A stretch of 64,000 nucleotides of DNA from Aeromonas tecta (GCF_000820185.1 NZ_CDCA01000036.1:186786-250785), one strand, 5' to 3'. Counted from the first letter of the stretch, positions 45,062-53,701 are shown. Translations and numbers: made by a program. The notes: generated by a model not told the origin, from the letters alone.

Positions 45062-46018
45062 ATGCAGCAAATCGTGTTTCTCGACAGCGACACCCTGGAC
45101 GCCGGCATCAAGCTGGGTCGCCCCGATTTTCCCCATCACTGGCAAAGCTACCCCAATACCACGCCGGATCAAGTGGTGGCGCGGCTCAAATGTGCCAGCA
45201 TCGCCATCATCAACAAGGTGTGCATCGGTGCAGACGAGCTGGCCCAGTTGCCGGAACTCAAACTGATCGCCCTGGCGGCCACCGGCAGCGACAACCTGGA
45301 TCTGGAGGCCTGCCGCACCGCCCAGGTCGCCGTGTGCAACATTCGCAACTACTCAGGTCCCTCGGTCCCCGAGCATGCCATGGCGCTGATACTGGCCCTG
45401 TCACGCAACCTGTTTGCCTGGCGCCAATCCCTGCTGGAGGGACGCTGGCAGCAGAGCGACCAGTTCTGCTTCTTCGATCACCCCATCTCGGATCTGCACG
45501 GCAAGCGCCTTGGCATCATCGGCAAGGGCACCCTAGGGCAGGCCCTTGGCCAGCGCGCCAGCGCTATCGGCATGGAGGTGCGCTATGCCCAGAGCCAGGT
45601 CGGCGCCGTGGGGGATGAGGACAGGTTGCCGCTGGAGGCTCTGCTGCAAAGCTCGGATGTCATCAGCCTGCACTGCCCGCTGACGCCCTATACCCGCCAC
45701 CTCATCGGCGAACGGGAACTGGCCATGATGAAACCGGGCGCCCTGCTCATCAACGTGGGCCGGGGCGGTCTGGTGGACGAGCAGGCCCTGCTGATGGCGC
45801 TCGCCAACGGTCGGCTTGGCGGCGCCGGTTTCGATGTGGCGAGCCAGGAACCCCCGCCCCCCGATCACCCGCTGATGCGGGCGCTGCAATACCCCAACTT
45901 CATACTGACCCCCCATGTGGCCTGGGCCAGCGAGGAGTCGATGCAGCGCCTCGCCGATCAGCTGATCGACAATATCAACGCCTTCTCCATCGGTCGGCGC
46001 CAGCACCGCCTGGTCTAA
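45062..46018 (+). CDS. hprA: D-2-hydroxyacid dehydrogenase (hydroxypyruvate/glyoxylate reductase-like)
   Basis: This cytoplasmic NAD(P)H-dependent enzyme reduces 2-keto acids. The 318-residue product has the Rossmann motif LGIIGKGTLGQALG and the catalytic triad Arg (NVGRGGLVD), Glu (FDVASQEPP) and His (TPHVAWAS). It is closest in style to hydroxypyruvate reductases, but the exact substrate cannot be fixed. AGGAGG precedes the ATG at 45062, which I prefer over the in-frame ATG at 45035. Confidence 0.85.
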   Translation: MQQIVFLDSDTLDAGIKLGRPDFPHHWQSYPNTTPDQVVARLKCASIAIINKVCIGADELAQLPELKLIALAATGSDNLDLEACRTAQVAVCNIRNYSGPSVPEHAMALILALSRNLFAWRQSLLEGRWQQSDQFCFFDHPISDLHGKRLGIIGKGTLGQALGQRASAIGMEVRYAQSQVGAVGDEDRLPLEALLQSSDVISLHCPLTPYTRHLIGERELAMMKPGALLINVGRGGLVDEQALLMALANGRLGGAGFDVASQEPPPPDHPLMRALQYPNFILTPHVAWASEESMQRLADQLIDNINAFSIGRRQHRLV

Positions 46019-46030
46019 ATGACGGACACG

Positions 46031-46055
46031 AAAAAGGGGCCAAGGGCCCCTTTTT
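46031..46055. terminator. Bidirectional terminator
   Basis: AAAAAGGGGCC / GGCCCCTTTTT with a short loop, between the convergent dehydrogenase and glycine-zipper genes. Confidence 0.9.
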
Positions 46056-46074
46056 CTGTCAACTCGGGATGACA

Positions 46075-46569
46075 TCAGTCATCGTCGTGCCATCTGCGCT
46101 TCTTGTACTTCTTGTGATGCTTGTGGTGACCATTGTGATAGCCGTTGTCACCCCGATAGCGGTGACCACCCCGGTAATCGTTGTTGGACTCGTGACCATC
46201 GCCAGTTCTCGCACCGATGGCTGCGCCACCAGCGCCACCCACACCAGCCCCGATCAGGCGGCCGGTGTCGCCCCCCACGCTCTTGCCGAGGGCGGCACCA
46301 CCCAGGGCCCCGACCGCACCACCAATGGCGGCTTCGTTCTTGTTACCCTTGTTCGCCGTGGCTGCCCCACCGGCCGCACCGCCGACGGCGGCACCGACCA
46401 GGGCGCCGGTATCACCACCCAGCTGCTTGCCGAGCATGGTGCCTGCCACCCCGCCGAGGCCACCCCCCAGTACGGTGTTAAGATCTTCCGAGGCCAACGC
46501 CGGGCCCGTCACCAGCAACAACGCTCCCAACAGCGCCATCGCGCCCATGCCGTGTTTTTTCGCGTCCAT
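46075..46569 (-). CDS. Glycine-zipper exported protein with His/Lys-rich tail
   Basis: The 164-residue product has a signal peptide (cleavage near Ala-Leu-Ala, residue 26). Two glycine-zipper blocks of GxxxG repeats (about 34-75 and 80-120) suggest helix packing in or at the outer membrane. The tail (about 125-164) is rich in His, Lys, Arg, Tyr and Asp (HHKHHKKYKKRR near the end), which may bind metal, nucleic acid or the negatively charged surface. RBS AGGAG lies 6 bp before the ATG. No precise function is known; similar proteins are annotated as glycine-zipper or Rick_17kDa-type lipoproteins, but this one has no lipobox. Confidence 0.75.
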   Translation of the reverse strand: MDAKKHGMGAMALLGALLLVTGPALASEDLNTVLGGGLGGVAGTMLGKQLGGDTGALVGAAVGGAAGGAATANKGNKNEAAIGGAVGALGGAALGKSVGGDTGRLIGAGVGGAGGAAIGARTGDGHESNNDYRGGHRYRGDNGYHNGHHKHHKKYKKRRWHDDD

Positions 46570-46724
46570 GGAGTACTCCTGTCAAACCTGATTGATTATT
46601 TTCCTGCACTATACAAAGCGCCGAAAACTCCGCTACTGGGGCCGCGGAGGATCAACCGGCAAGCAAACTGTCTCCCCTCGGCGACACAACCCGATTAAAT
46701 AAGCTAACCATATGAAAATTAATT

Positions 46725-46764
46725 AAAAAAAAAGGTCACAGAAGAAATCATTCCCCCTGTGACC
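46725..46764 (-). terminator. Terminator of the Cache diguanylate cyclase gene
   Basis: On the minus strand GGTCACAG / CTGTGACC form an 8-bp stem with a 15-base loop followed by nine T, 40 bp after the cyclase stop. Confidence 0.88.
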
Positions 46765-46804
46765 TCGCACTCATCGGACCTTGTTCGTTTTCCCCTCACG
46801 TCGC

Positions 46805-48352
46805 TCAGACAGATACTGTCACAACCTCCCCTTCGAGGGGGGATTCTTGCACCGGCAACAGGTGCCAGCAGTCCCGTCCCTGGTGTTTGCTGCGGTACAA
46901 ACACTCGTCGGCGCGCTCGAACAGATCCTCTCCGACATCTGGGTAGTGTGCCCCACCGACACTCAGGGTGATGGACTCCTTGAACTCGCGCCACTTCAAG
47001 CCCCGCACCCGGGCGAGCAGATAGGTCAGGCGCTGCTCAACCTCCTCATGGCTCCAGGGCAGGATGGCCGCGAACTCATCCCCACCGATGCGATAAACCT
47101 GAGTCTCCCCCAGCACCCTCGCCAAGATGACCGCCACCCGGTACAGCACGGCGTCGCCGACCCTATGACCCCAGTTGTCATTGATGCGCTTGAAGCGATC
47201 CAGATCGATCAGCACCAGCCAGTAAGGGGTCTGTGCCTGTTCCAGAGCAGATCGGTGTTGATCGAAGGCACGCCGGTTCATGATGCCGGTGAGGGGATCG
47301 TGCAACAGCGCGTCTTGCCCACGTCGGACGTGAGTTCTGACCTGATCGATCTCCCCCAGGCTTCTGCGTACAAACCAGGTGCGCGGCCTGCCCGGTAGCT
47401 CCTCCCTGTGTTGCATGATGCTGAGCAGGGATCCCTGCACCAGCGCCTGCTCCTGACGAAAGATCCGTACCAGAAACAGCAGGCTGCACAGCCAGGTGAC
47501 GAGCAGTGCCAGCAAGGGCAGCACCACCATCAGCAGGGTCTCCTGCAAGCTGTCGTGAAACTGGGCCGGCGGCAGATAGATATTGAGATCCCAGCCGACA
47601 TCGGCCAGCTCGAGTTTGAGGTGACGCCCGTGGCGGATCACATTCAGCCCGAGGCTCCCCGACTCGGCATGCTCGTCCAGCACCGCCGGTATCAAGCCCA
47701 GATTGTGCCCCACGATGACTTGGCCGCTCTTGCGCGCCGTGAGGTAGATGGCGGCCTGCTCATCCCCCATGGCCCGGCTCAGCGCCTTCTGCAAGCTGTC
47801 AAACGACAGGTCCACCATCAGCAGGCCCAGCAGCTGACCGTCCTCTTCAACCCGCTTGATCAGGGTCAGGCTCTGTTTATCTGATTTAAAATCCGGGTAG
47901 GGGCCAAACCAGATCAGCTCATCGCTGTCGCTGCTCATGACCTGGTACCAGGGTCGTTGCCGCGCCACGTAATCCGTGGAGAACGCCCTCGCTGGGTAGC
48001 TGCTGATCTCATCGAAGCGGGCGTTGTAAAAGTAGAGGTAGTGGGCATCGTGCTTGAACTGGTGGGCGATGGCCCAGATCGGATTGACGGCCGACTCGCC
48101 CCGGGCGATAGCCTGTCTGTCCAGCGACGCCTCCAGCACGGCGAGTTGGCGCTGATTGTCCAACACCATCTCCTGGATCAGGGCGGCGTCGATGGAGGTG
48201 AGCATCTGCTCATAACCCGCCACCGTCTTGTCGATGCTGCGCAGGTAGCTGGCCACGGCCAGCAACAGGGTGGAGATCAGCACCAGAGCGCCGAGGAGAA
48301 AAGAGAGCGGGGTCAGTATGTAGTAACGTTTTTTGATGATCTCGCCAGTCAT
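46805..48352 (-). CDS. Membrane diguanylate cyclase with Cache-type sensor
   Basis: This enzyme makes c-di-GMP from two GTP in response to a periplasmic signal. The 515-residue product has TM1 (about 16-38) and a periplasmic Cache-like sensor (about 45-265) containing ARQRPWYQ and WFGPYPD. TM2 (about 272-297) leads to a C-terminal GGDEF domain (about 345-505) with the active motif RIGGDEF (423-427). No RxxD inhibitory site is present 5 residues upstream of GGDEF, so product inhibition by the I-site is unlikely. RBS GAGG precedes the ATG. An FNR-like dyad lies about 67 bp upstream of the ATG. Confidence 0.92.
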   Translation of the reverse strand: MTGEIIKKRYYILTPLSFLLGALVLISTLLLAVASYLRSIDKTVAGYEQMLTSIDAALIQEMVLDNQRQLAVLEASLDRQAIARGESAVNPIWAIAHQFKHDAHYLYFYNARFDEISSYPARAFSTDYVARQRPWYQVMSSDSDELIWFGPYPDFKSDKQSLTLIKRVEEDGQLLGLLMVDLSFDSLQKALSRAMGDEQAAIYLTARKSGQVIVGHNLGLIPAVLDEHAESGSLGLNVIRHGRHLKLELADVGWDLNIYLPPAQFHDSLQETLLMVVLPLLALLVTWLCSLLFLVRIFRQEQALVQGSLLSIMQHREELPGRPRTWFVRRSLGEIDQVRTHVRRGQDALLHDPLTGIMNRRAFDQHRSALEQAQTPYWLVLIDLDRFKRINDNWGHRVGDAVLYRVAVILARVLGETQVYRIGGDEFAAILPWSHEEVEQRLTYLLARVRGLKWREFKESITLSVGGAHYPDVGEDLFERADECLYRSKHQGRDCWHLLPVQESPLEGEVVTVSV

Positions 48353-48412
48353 GCCGTCCTCTATAAAATATCATTCCATATCAATTTTATGGTGTGACAT
48401 GCTGTGAAAATA

Positions 48413-48426
48413 TTGATTGAAATCAT
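48413..48426 (-). promoter_or_regulatory. FNR-like dyad upstream of the diguanylate cyclase
   Basis: TTGAT-TGAA-ATCAT matches the FNR consensus (TTGAT-N4-ATCAA) at 9 of 10 positions. Its centre is 67 bp upstream of the cyclase ATG at 48352. The whole 290-bp divergent region (48353-48642) is AT-rich and also serves the nitroreductase gene. Confidence 0.45.
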
Positions 48427-48642
48427 TAACCCATAAGGTTATTGATAAAAAAGACATCATTTATATCGACCGGCGATTTCTGGTTTTGTCATGTGAATAT
48501 CCATAAAAAGTAGAAACAGTCATCACCCTGCGTTGACGGTTTATCGAGCAGAAGGTGTTATAGTCCTATGCTCGAGAAATCGGAGCCAGATGGCCTTTTC
48601 CGGCGTGAATGGCAGTGATGATTTATCAACCAAGGAGATGTT

Positions 48643-49245
48643 ATGAGCAGTCCGTTTATCGAACAGATCAAAGTACGTCGTACCATCTATGCCCTAGGCG
48701 ACCAGGTTTCCCATACCCAGGCACAACTGACTGCCCTTATCCAGGACGCCGTCAAGCACAGCCCCTCTTCCTTCAACTCCCAAAGCTCCCGCGCCGTCAT
48801 CCTGTTTGGAGCCGAGCACCACAAGCTGTGGGATATCGTCAAGGCTGAGCTGAAGAAAATCGTGCCGCCAGAAGCCTATCCCCAGAGCGAGGCCAAGGTG
48901 GATGGCAGCTTCCGCGCCGGTTTCGGCACAGTGCTGTTCTTCGAAGACACCGCCGTCATCAAGGATCTGCAGCAGCAGTTTGCCCTCTATGCCGACAACT
49001 TCCCGATCTGGTCAGAGCATGCGACCGGGATCGCCCAGTTTGCGGTCTGGACCGCGCTGGCACAGGAAGGGGTCGGTGCTTCCCTGCAGCACTACAACCC
49101 GTTGATCGACGAGGCCGTGCGCAAGCAGTGGGATCTACCCGCCAGCTGGCTGCTGCGTGCCCAGATGCCCTTTGGCAGCATCAAGCAACCGGCCGGTGAC
49201 AAGACCTTCATCGGCGACGACGTTCGCTTCCGGGTCTTCGGCTAA
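48643..49245 (+). CDS. Nitroreductase-family flavoprotein (Frm2/CinD-like)
   Basis: The 200-residue FMN-binding oxidoreductase has the N-terminal RRTIYAL and the SPSSFNSQSSRAVILFGAEHHKLWDIV segment. This pattern is typical of the short Frm2/Hbn1/CinD branch of nitroreductases, linked in other organisms to copper or oxidative stress. A C-terminal KTFIGDDVRFRVFG strand completes the domain. RBS AAGGAG precedes the ATG. It is divergent from the Cache diguanylate cyclase and is followed by a GC-rich hairpin. Confidence 0.85.
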   Translation: MSSPFIEQIKVRRTIYALGDQVSHTQAQLTALIQDAVKHSPSSFNSQSSRAVILFGAEHHKLWDIVKAELKKIVPPEAYPQSEAKVDGSFRAGFGTVLFFEDTAVIKDLQQQFALYADNFPIWSEHATGIAQFAVWTALAQEGVGASLQHYNPLIDEAVRKQWDLPASWLLRAQMPFGSIKQPAGDKTFIGDDVRFRVFG

Positions 49246-49253
49246 TCTCCCGC

Positions 49254-49278
49254 GCCCCCTCCTCGAGGGGGCCGTTTC
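49254..49278 (+). terminator. Possible terminator after nitroreductase gene
   Basis: GCCCCCTC / GAGGGGGC perfect 8-bp stem with a 3-base loop, followed by a mixed T-rich tail. Confidence 0.6.
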
Positions 49279-49358
49279 TGTTCCCTGTCTGTACTGCCCA
49301 TTTCGTTTCCCAGCGCTCATACTCAGTGGCAACCGCACCACAGCCACAGGGACGCCTT

Positions 49359-50822
49359 ATGGAAGAGACCAGCCAGCCGCGTATCTCATCCATCCTCTCT
49401 CCCTTGTTTGCCTTGCTGTGCGTCACCACCCTGGTACTCCTCTTCTCGCTGATCGGCATCTTCACCCGCCCCCCGAATCTGCTGGCGGCCTTCTGGCCAG
49501 CCAATGCCGTGCTGCTCGGCGTCATGCTGCGCTACCCGCGCCTGGCATCCCCATCCGGCTGGCTGGGGGGCGTCATCGGTTATCTGCTCGCCTCCCTGTT
49601 CACTCAGGACGAGGCGTTCAAGACCGCGCTGCTGACCCTGGGCAACCTGGCTGGCGTCAGCGTCGGTTATCTGCTGTTTCGCCACCTGGATCAGGAAGAC
49701 AGACGGCTGCGGCGACCCATGTCCATCGTCTTCCTGCTGCTCATCGCCATGGCCGCCTCATTGGCGGCCGGTCTGGTCGGCGCCCTGATCAATCCCCTGC
49801 TGTTTCAGGGCTCCATCCTCTACGGGCTCGGCTTCTGGTTCGCCAGCGAGCTGGTCAACTACATGGCCATACTGCCGGTGATCCTGACCCTGCCGCCACC
49901 GGGCAGCCTGTCCCAGTGGCGCACCCTGCTGTTCCAGACGCCGGTCTCCTGGGCCAGTCTGCTGCCCCTGCTGAGTTTTCTGTGCACTCTGCTGTTATCA
50001 CTGCTGATCGCCGGCCCCGGCTCCATCGCCTTTCCGGTGCCGGCCCTGCTGTGGTGCGCCGTCAGCTACTCGGTGTTTGCCACCAGCCTGCTGTCGCTGT
50101 GCTTCAGTACCCTGACCCTGCTCGCCCTCTCCAACGGTTTTCTGGTCATCAGCCACGATACCCAGACCCAGTACTGGATGTTCTCGGTGCGGATCGGCGT
50201 CATGCTGATTGCGCTCACGCCGCTCACCGCCGCCAGCATCATGGCGGCGCGCAACAGCCTGCTGCGCAAGATGGAGTACCTGGCCCATCACGATCACCTG
50301 ACCGGCGCCCTCAATAGAGCCGGCTTCTGGCCTGCGGCCCAGCAGATGCTGGAGCGGCTCGCGCGGCAACAGCGGCCGATCGCGGTCTGCATGCTGGATT
50401 TGGATAACTTCAAGCGCATCAACGACAACCATGGTCACGAGGCGGGGGACAGCATGCTGCAAGCCTTCACCACCGCGGTACGCCAGCATCTGCGTCAGGG
50501 GGATCTGTTTGGTCGACTGGGAGGGGAAGAATTTGCGGTACTGCTGCCCAACACCGCCAGGCAACAGGCGCTGGCGATTGTCGAGCGACTGCGTGAAGCC
50601 GTGGCCCAACTGGGCGTACAGGATGGGGCTGGCAACCCGGTCAGAGTCACGGTCAGCATCGGCATCGCCTGTCAGCAACAGGGGCATGTCAACCTGGACA
50701 GGCTGCTCTCCCAGGCCGACAAGGCGCTATACCGCGCTAAGCACAATGGCCGCAACCGAGTGGAGCAGCATCCGGAAGGGGAGCCGGATAACCCAAGCCC
50801 CACTCACCCCTACGAACACTAG
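49359..50822 (+). CDS. MASE1-GGDEF diguanylate cyclase
   Basis: The 487-residue inner-membrane protein has an N-terminal MASE1 sensor of about eight helices (residues about 10-295), including the typical FWPANAVLLGVMLRYPR motif. A GGDEF domain (about 310-470) with active motif GGEEF (388-392) follows. An intact RxxD I-site (Arg379 to Asp382) lies five residues upstream, so product inhibition is expected, unlike the other cyclase in this window. The ATG at 49359 has AGGGA upstream. The C-terminal tail is Pro/Asn/His-rich. Confidence 0.93.
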   Translation: MEETSQPRISSILSPLFALLCVTTLVLLFSLIGIFTRPPNLLAAFWPANAVLLGVMLRYPRLASPSGWLGGVIGYLLASLFTQDEAFKTALLTLGNLAGVSVGYLLFRHLDQEDRRLRRPMSIVFLLLIAMAASLAAGLVGALINPLLFQGSILYGLGFWFASELVNYMAILPVILTLPPPGSLSQWRTLLFQTPVSWASLLPLLSFLCTLLLSLLIAGPGSIAFPVPALLWCAVSYSVFATSLLSLCFSTLTLLALSNGFLVISHDTQTQYWMFSVRIGVMLIALTPLTAASIMAARNSLLRKMEYLAHHDHLTGALNRAGFWPAAQQMLERLARQQRPIAVCMLDLDNFKRINDNHGHEAGDSMLQAFTTAVRQHLRQGDLFGRLGGEEFAVLLPNTARQQALAIVERLREAVAQLGVQDGAGNPVRVTVSIGIACQQQGHVNLDRLLSQADKALYRAKHNGRNRVEQHPEGEPDNPSPTHPYEH

Positions 50823-50868
50823 CCGTCTCGCCCGCCACGCCCCTGTGATGGCATGCTCGCGGCTACTG

Positions 50869-51540
50869 TCAGACGGGCAGGCACTCGCGCCGCCCGGACA
50901 GGCTGAGCCGCAGACCCGCCTCATCTTCTGACACCCCAAGCTGCCGCCAGTCATCGAGCCAGCCGCTCACCCTGTCATTGAGCAGGCGTTCGCCTCCTAT
51001 CTGCACCACCCGGCAACCGGCCTGCAAAGCGCTCGCGATGCCAGCCTTGGCATCCTCGAATACCAGACAGTCGGCGGGATCCAGGCCAAGCCGGCTCGCC
51101 GCCAGCAGATAGGGCTCGGGATCCGGCTTGCCCCGCACCACGTCATCCCCGCCTATCATCAGCCCCGGCGGCGGCAGCCCGGCATCGGCGAGCCGCCCCC
51201 GCGCCACCCGTTTGCTGGCTGAGGTGACCAGTGCCCAGCGAGCGGCGGGCAGGCCATGGAGCAGGGCCCGAGCCCCCTCGATCGGCTCGGCCACCCCGGT
51301 GTGCTCGAGCTCCAGCTCGTCCAGCCGCACCATCTCCACCGCGATGTCCAGCTGAGGCGCCAGTGCCTCGATCACCTCCTTCGCCCGCACCCCGTGACAC
51401 ATGGCCAGTACGGGCTCGGGCGCCAGCCCATGGTGCTGGCACCAGAGCCGCCATACCGTCTCCACGCCCGCGGTCGACTTGATCAGGGTGCCATCCATGT
51501 CCAGCAGCAGGGCCCTGGCCCGCAAGGTGATGGAGTTCAT
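50869..51540 (-). CDS. HAD-superfamily phosphatase (beta-phosphoglucomutase/sugar-phosphatase-like)
   Basis: The 223-residue cytoplasmic hydrolase has the HAD motifs LLLDMDGTL (Asp14 nucleophile, Asp16 acid), LVTSASK (motif II), RGKPDPEPYLLAASRLG (motif III Lys) and VFEDAKAGIASALQAG (motif IV). A helical cap after motif I fits small sugar-phosphate phosphatases such as YfbT. The start overlaps the stop of the small upstream gene (ATGA), so the two are translated together. The substrate is unknown. Confidence 0.88.
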   Translation of the reverse strand: MNSITLRARALLLDMDGTLIKSTAGVETVWRLWCQHHGLAPEPVLAMCHGVRAKEVIEALAPQLDIAVEMVRLDELELEHTGVAEPIEGARALLHGLPAARWALVTSASKRVARGRLADAGLPPPGLMIGGDDVVRGKPDPEPYLLAASRLGLDPADCLVFEDAKAGIASALQAGCRVVQIGGERLLNDRVSGWLDDWRQLGVSEDEAGLRLSLSGRRECLPV

Positions 51541-51782
51541 GTCGCCGCTCCCGCCAACGTGGATTCGACCCCGGACAGCGAGCTGGCGAGCGCCTGACGC
51601 TGAGCCTTAGCCTCATAGCAGGCCAGGGCCTGCTCGGTGTCACTCGCCCACACCAGCAGGGGCGCCACCACGAACCCCTGTGACAACAGGCTGGCCAACA
51701 GCTCCCCCGTCTCGGCCGCCGCCAGCGGCTGAGCCATGATGAGGCTTCCCTTGATTAGAAACAGATAACGTTCGCTTTGCAT
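51537..51782 (-). CDS. Small protein of unknown function coupled to the HAD phosphatase
   Basis: The 81-residue product (MQSERYLFLIKGSLIM...) is not recognised. It has a short positively charged N terminus, a hydrophobic stretch (about 28-46) and an Ala/Gln/Ser-rich C-terminal half without a transmembrane helix of clear length. GGAG lies 7 bp before the ATG. Its stop overlaps the HAD gene start. Divergent to a LysR gene. The good ribosome binding site and ATGA overlap support it as a real gene. Confidence 0.65.
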   Translation of the reverse strand: MQSERYLFLIKGSLIMAQPLAAAETGELLASLLSQGFVVAPLLVWASDTEQALACYEAKAQRQALASSLSGVESTLAGAAT

Positions 51783-51883
51783 GATGTGACTCCTCGTTCC
51801 CCGTTCAGGCCGACCCCCGACCCGCTGCAACACCATTAGAACAAGGCAGATAGATAATTTATAATCACTAAATCGCCACATTT

Positions 51884-51917
51884 GATAATCAAACGGAATG
51901 GATAACCAAACGGAATG
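51884..51917. repeat. Tandem 17-bp direct repeat at the LysR gene start
   Basis: Two adjacent copies of GATAAYCAAACGGAATG (51884-51900 and 51901-51917) differ at one base. The second copy ends in the ATG of the LysR gene, and its CGGA is only 1 bp from it. The duplication moves an ATG into a non-frame position 17 bp upstream. Confidence 0.8.
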
Positions 51918-52814
51918 AAATTCGATCTGAGGCAACTGCACGCGTTCGTGACCCTGGCCGAGACGGCCAACTACCGGGAGGCCGCCAACCGGCTGTTTAT
52001 CACCCAGCCGGCGCTCACCAAGCAGATCCAGGGGCTGGAGCTGGCCCTCGGCAGCACCCTGTTCAACCGGGGACGCCACGGCGCCGAGCTGACCGCCATC
52101 GGCGTTCAGCTACTCAGCCAGGCTCGCGCCCTGGTCAATCATGGCAAGGAGTTCGAACGCCATGCCCTGGCGCTGGCGAGCGGTCTCGCCGGGCGGCTCA
52201 AGATGGGGTTCGGGCTGTCGAGCTTCGTGCTGGCACCCTCTCTGGTGGCCCGTTTCAAACGCCAGGTCCCCGAGGTGATGGTGCATCTGCAGGACATGCC
52301 CTCCGCCATCCAGCACGAGATGCTGCTGTCCGGCCAGTTGCAGGTCGGCTTTACGCGCCGGCCAGAGGCGCCGCAGCTACACGAGCACAGATTGTTGACG
52401 GACAGGCTGGTGCTGGCGGTGCCGACCCAGCTGATAGGGCCAGATCCCGCTACCTTCGACGTGGAGCAGGCGCTGGTGCACCAACCCCTGTTGCAGATGG
52501 TGGGCCATCGCTGCCCCGGCCTCACCCAGCAGATCGCCAACTTCCTCGGCGCCAACCGGCTGACCGGCGTCATCCAGGAGGCGGAGGACATCCAGACCCT
52601 GGTGGCCCTGGTGGCCGCCGGCATAGGCAACGCCATACTGCCCCGCAGTGTCAGCTTTATCGCCGGCCCGGACGTCACCCTCTACCCCCTCTCTGGCCCC
52701 TACTCTGAGTGGGAAATCAGCCTGGTGTGGAACGCGACCTTTGCCGATCCCATCCGCGATCAGTTTCTGGCGCTGGTCAAGGCCGCCCACCCGCAGGTCA
52801 GATCCGCCACATGA
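51915..52814 (+). CDS. LysR-type transcriptional regulator
   Basis: The 299-residue protein has an N-terminal winged helix (MKFDLRQLHAFVTLAETANYREAA ... TQPALTKQIQGLE) and a C-terminal LysR substrate-binding domain. It opens like many regulators of aromatic or amino-acid metabolism, but the effector is unknown. It is divergent from the small protein and HAD phosphatase genes, 132 bp apart, and probably controls them. The start is odd in that a 17-bp tandem repeat ends at the ATG and no Shine-Dalgarno at normal spacing is present. Confidence 0.9.
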   Translation: MKFDLRQLHAFVTLAETANYREAANRLFITQPALTKQIQGLELALGSTLFNRGRHGAELTAIGVQLLSQARALVNHGKEFERHALALASGLAGRLKMGFGLSSFVLAPSLVARFKRQVPEVMVHLQDMPSAIQHEMLLSGQLQVGFTRRPEAPQLHEHRLLTDRLVLAVPTQLIGPDPATFDVEQALVHQPLLQMVGHRCPGLTQQIANFLGANRLTGVIQEAEDIQTLVALVAAGIGNAILPRSVSFIAGPDVTLYPLSGPYSEWEISLVWNATFADPIRDQFLALVKAAHPQVRSAT

Positions 52815-52862
52815 TGCACAAGTGCCCTGGCCTCTCGGTCATCCGAGCGGGGTGAGAAGGTT

Positions 52863-52890
52863 GGCCAGCCCAGGCGGGCTGGCCTCTTTT
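52863..52890. terminator. Terminator after the LysR gene
   Basis: GGCCAGCCC / GGGCTGGCC with a 4-base loop and a TCTTTT tail, between the convergent LysR and cold-shock/Excalibur genes. Confidence 0.82.
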
Positions 52891-52908
52891 GCTGATGGCT
52901 CTGACCAC

Positions 52909-53595
52909 TCACTGACCGCACCATTGGCTTTCACAAGGAATGCCATTGCCTCTGCCATGGCCATCCATCTTGGTATTGGGGCAATTTTGCAAAAACCAGG
53001 TCGCCTCCTCACAGGAGGTCATCTGGGAGCAGTACTGCCTACCGTCGCATTGTTTGATAAAAGTGGGGGTCGACGGTGCGCTATCGAAAGCGCTCACCCC
53101 GGCACTCGCTGGTGAGGAGGTCGGCAGGGGCGAGGGTGACTCGGCCGAGAAGCGGGAGTAAATGGAGAACAGGCCCGCCAGCACCAGCAGCGGGATCAGC
53201 TTGCCGCGCCAGTTGCCCTGTCGTCTATAGGTGGGTTGTCTGCGGGGCCGAGACGCCGTGCTCTTCGCCATGGAGGAGGCCACAGAAGGCGGCAAGCTGC
53301 TGGATTCATCGCGTCTGGGCGAGGGCCGCTCGGGCGCCGGGCTGAAGCCATCCGCCAGTGACAGAGGCCGGTCGGGGAAGAACACCTGCACGGCGCAGGG
53401 CTTGTCATCCTTGCCGACGCCGAGCCGATAAGAGACCCGCTCCCCAGGCTCGGGCGGCCTGCCGTCAAACGTCAGGGCGGAGACGTGCACAAACAGATCG
53501 GCGTCTTTCTGCTCTTGCGGTGACTGTGACTGCGGCTTGATAAAGCCAAAGCCGCGCTGGGCGTTCCAGCTCGCAATTTTTCCTTGATAACGCAT
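52909..53595 (-). CDS. Cold-shock-domain / Excalibur fusion membrane protein
   Basis: The 228-residue protein fuses an N-terminal cold-shock-like domain (about 1-70, GKIASWNAQRGFGFIKP, DLFVHVSAL) to a Ser/Arg/Pro-rich linker. A membrane helix (about 133-150) and a C-terminal Excalibur-type region with Cys residues (CDGRQYCSQMTSC ... CPNT ... PCESQWC) follow. The Excalibur calcium loop normally has DxDxDG; here it reads MDGHGRGNGIPCE, so key Asp residues are lost. Such fusions (often in DUF1294-type proteins) have no settled role. The isochorismatase-fold gene is 106 bp upstream on the same strand. Confidence 0.85.
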   Translation of the reverse strand: MRYQGKIASWNAQRGFGFIKPQSQSPQEQKDADLFVHVSALTFDGRPPEPGERVSYRLGVGKDDKPCAVQVFFPDRPLSLADGFSPAPERPSPRRDESSSLPPSVASSMAKSTASRPRRQPTYRRQGNWRGKLIPLLVLAGLFSIYSRFSAESPSPLPTSSPASAGVSAFDSAPSTPTFIKQCDGRQYCSQMTSCEEATWFLQNCPNTKMDGHGRGNGIPCESQWCGQ

Positions 53596-53701
53596 GCCCT
53601 CATCCTTGTGGTCAGCGACTTTTTACCATCTTGCCCAAAACGACGCGGTTTCAACAGCGGCCCATGAGCAAAATGTGAGCGACTCGATAGGGGCGACGCT
53701 A

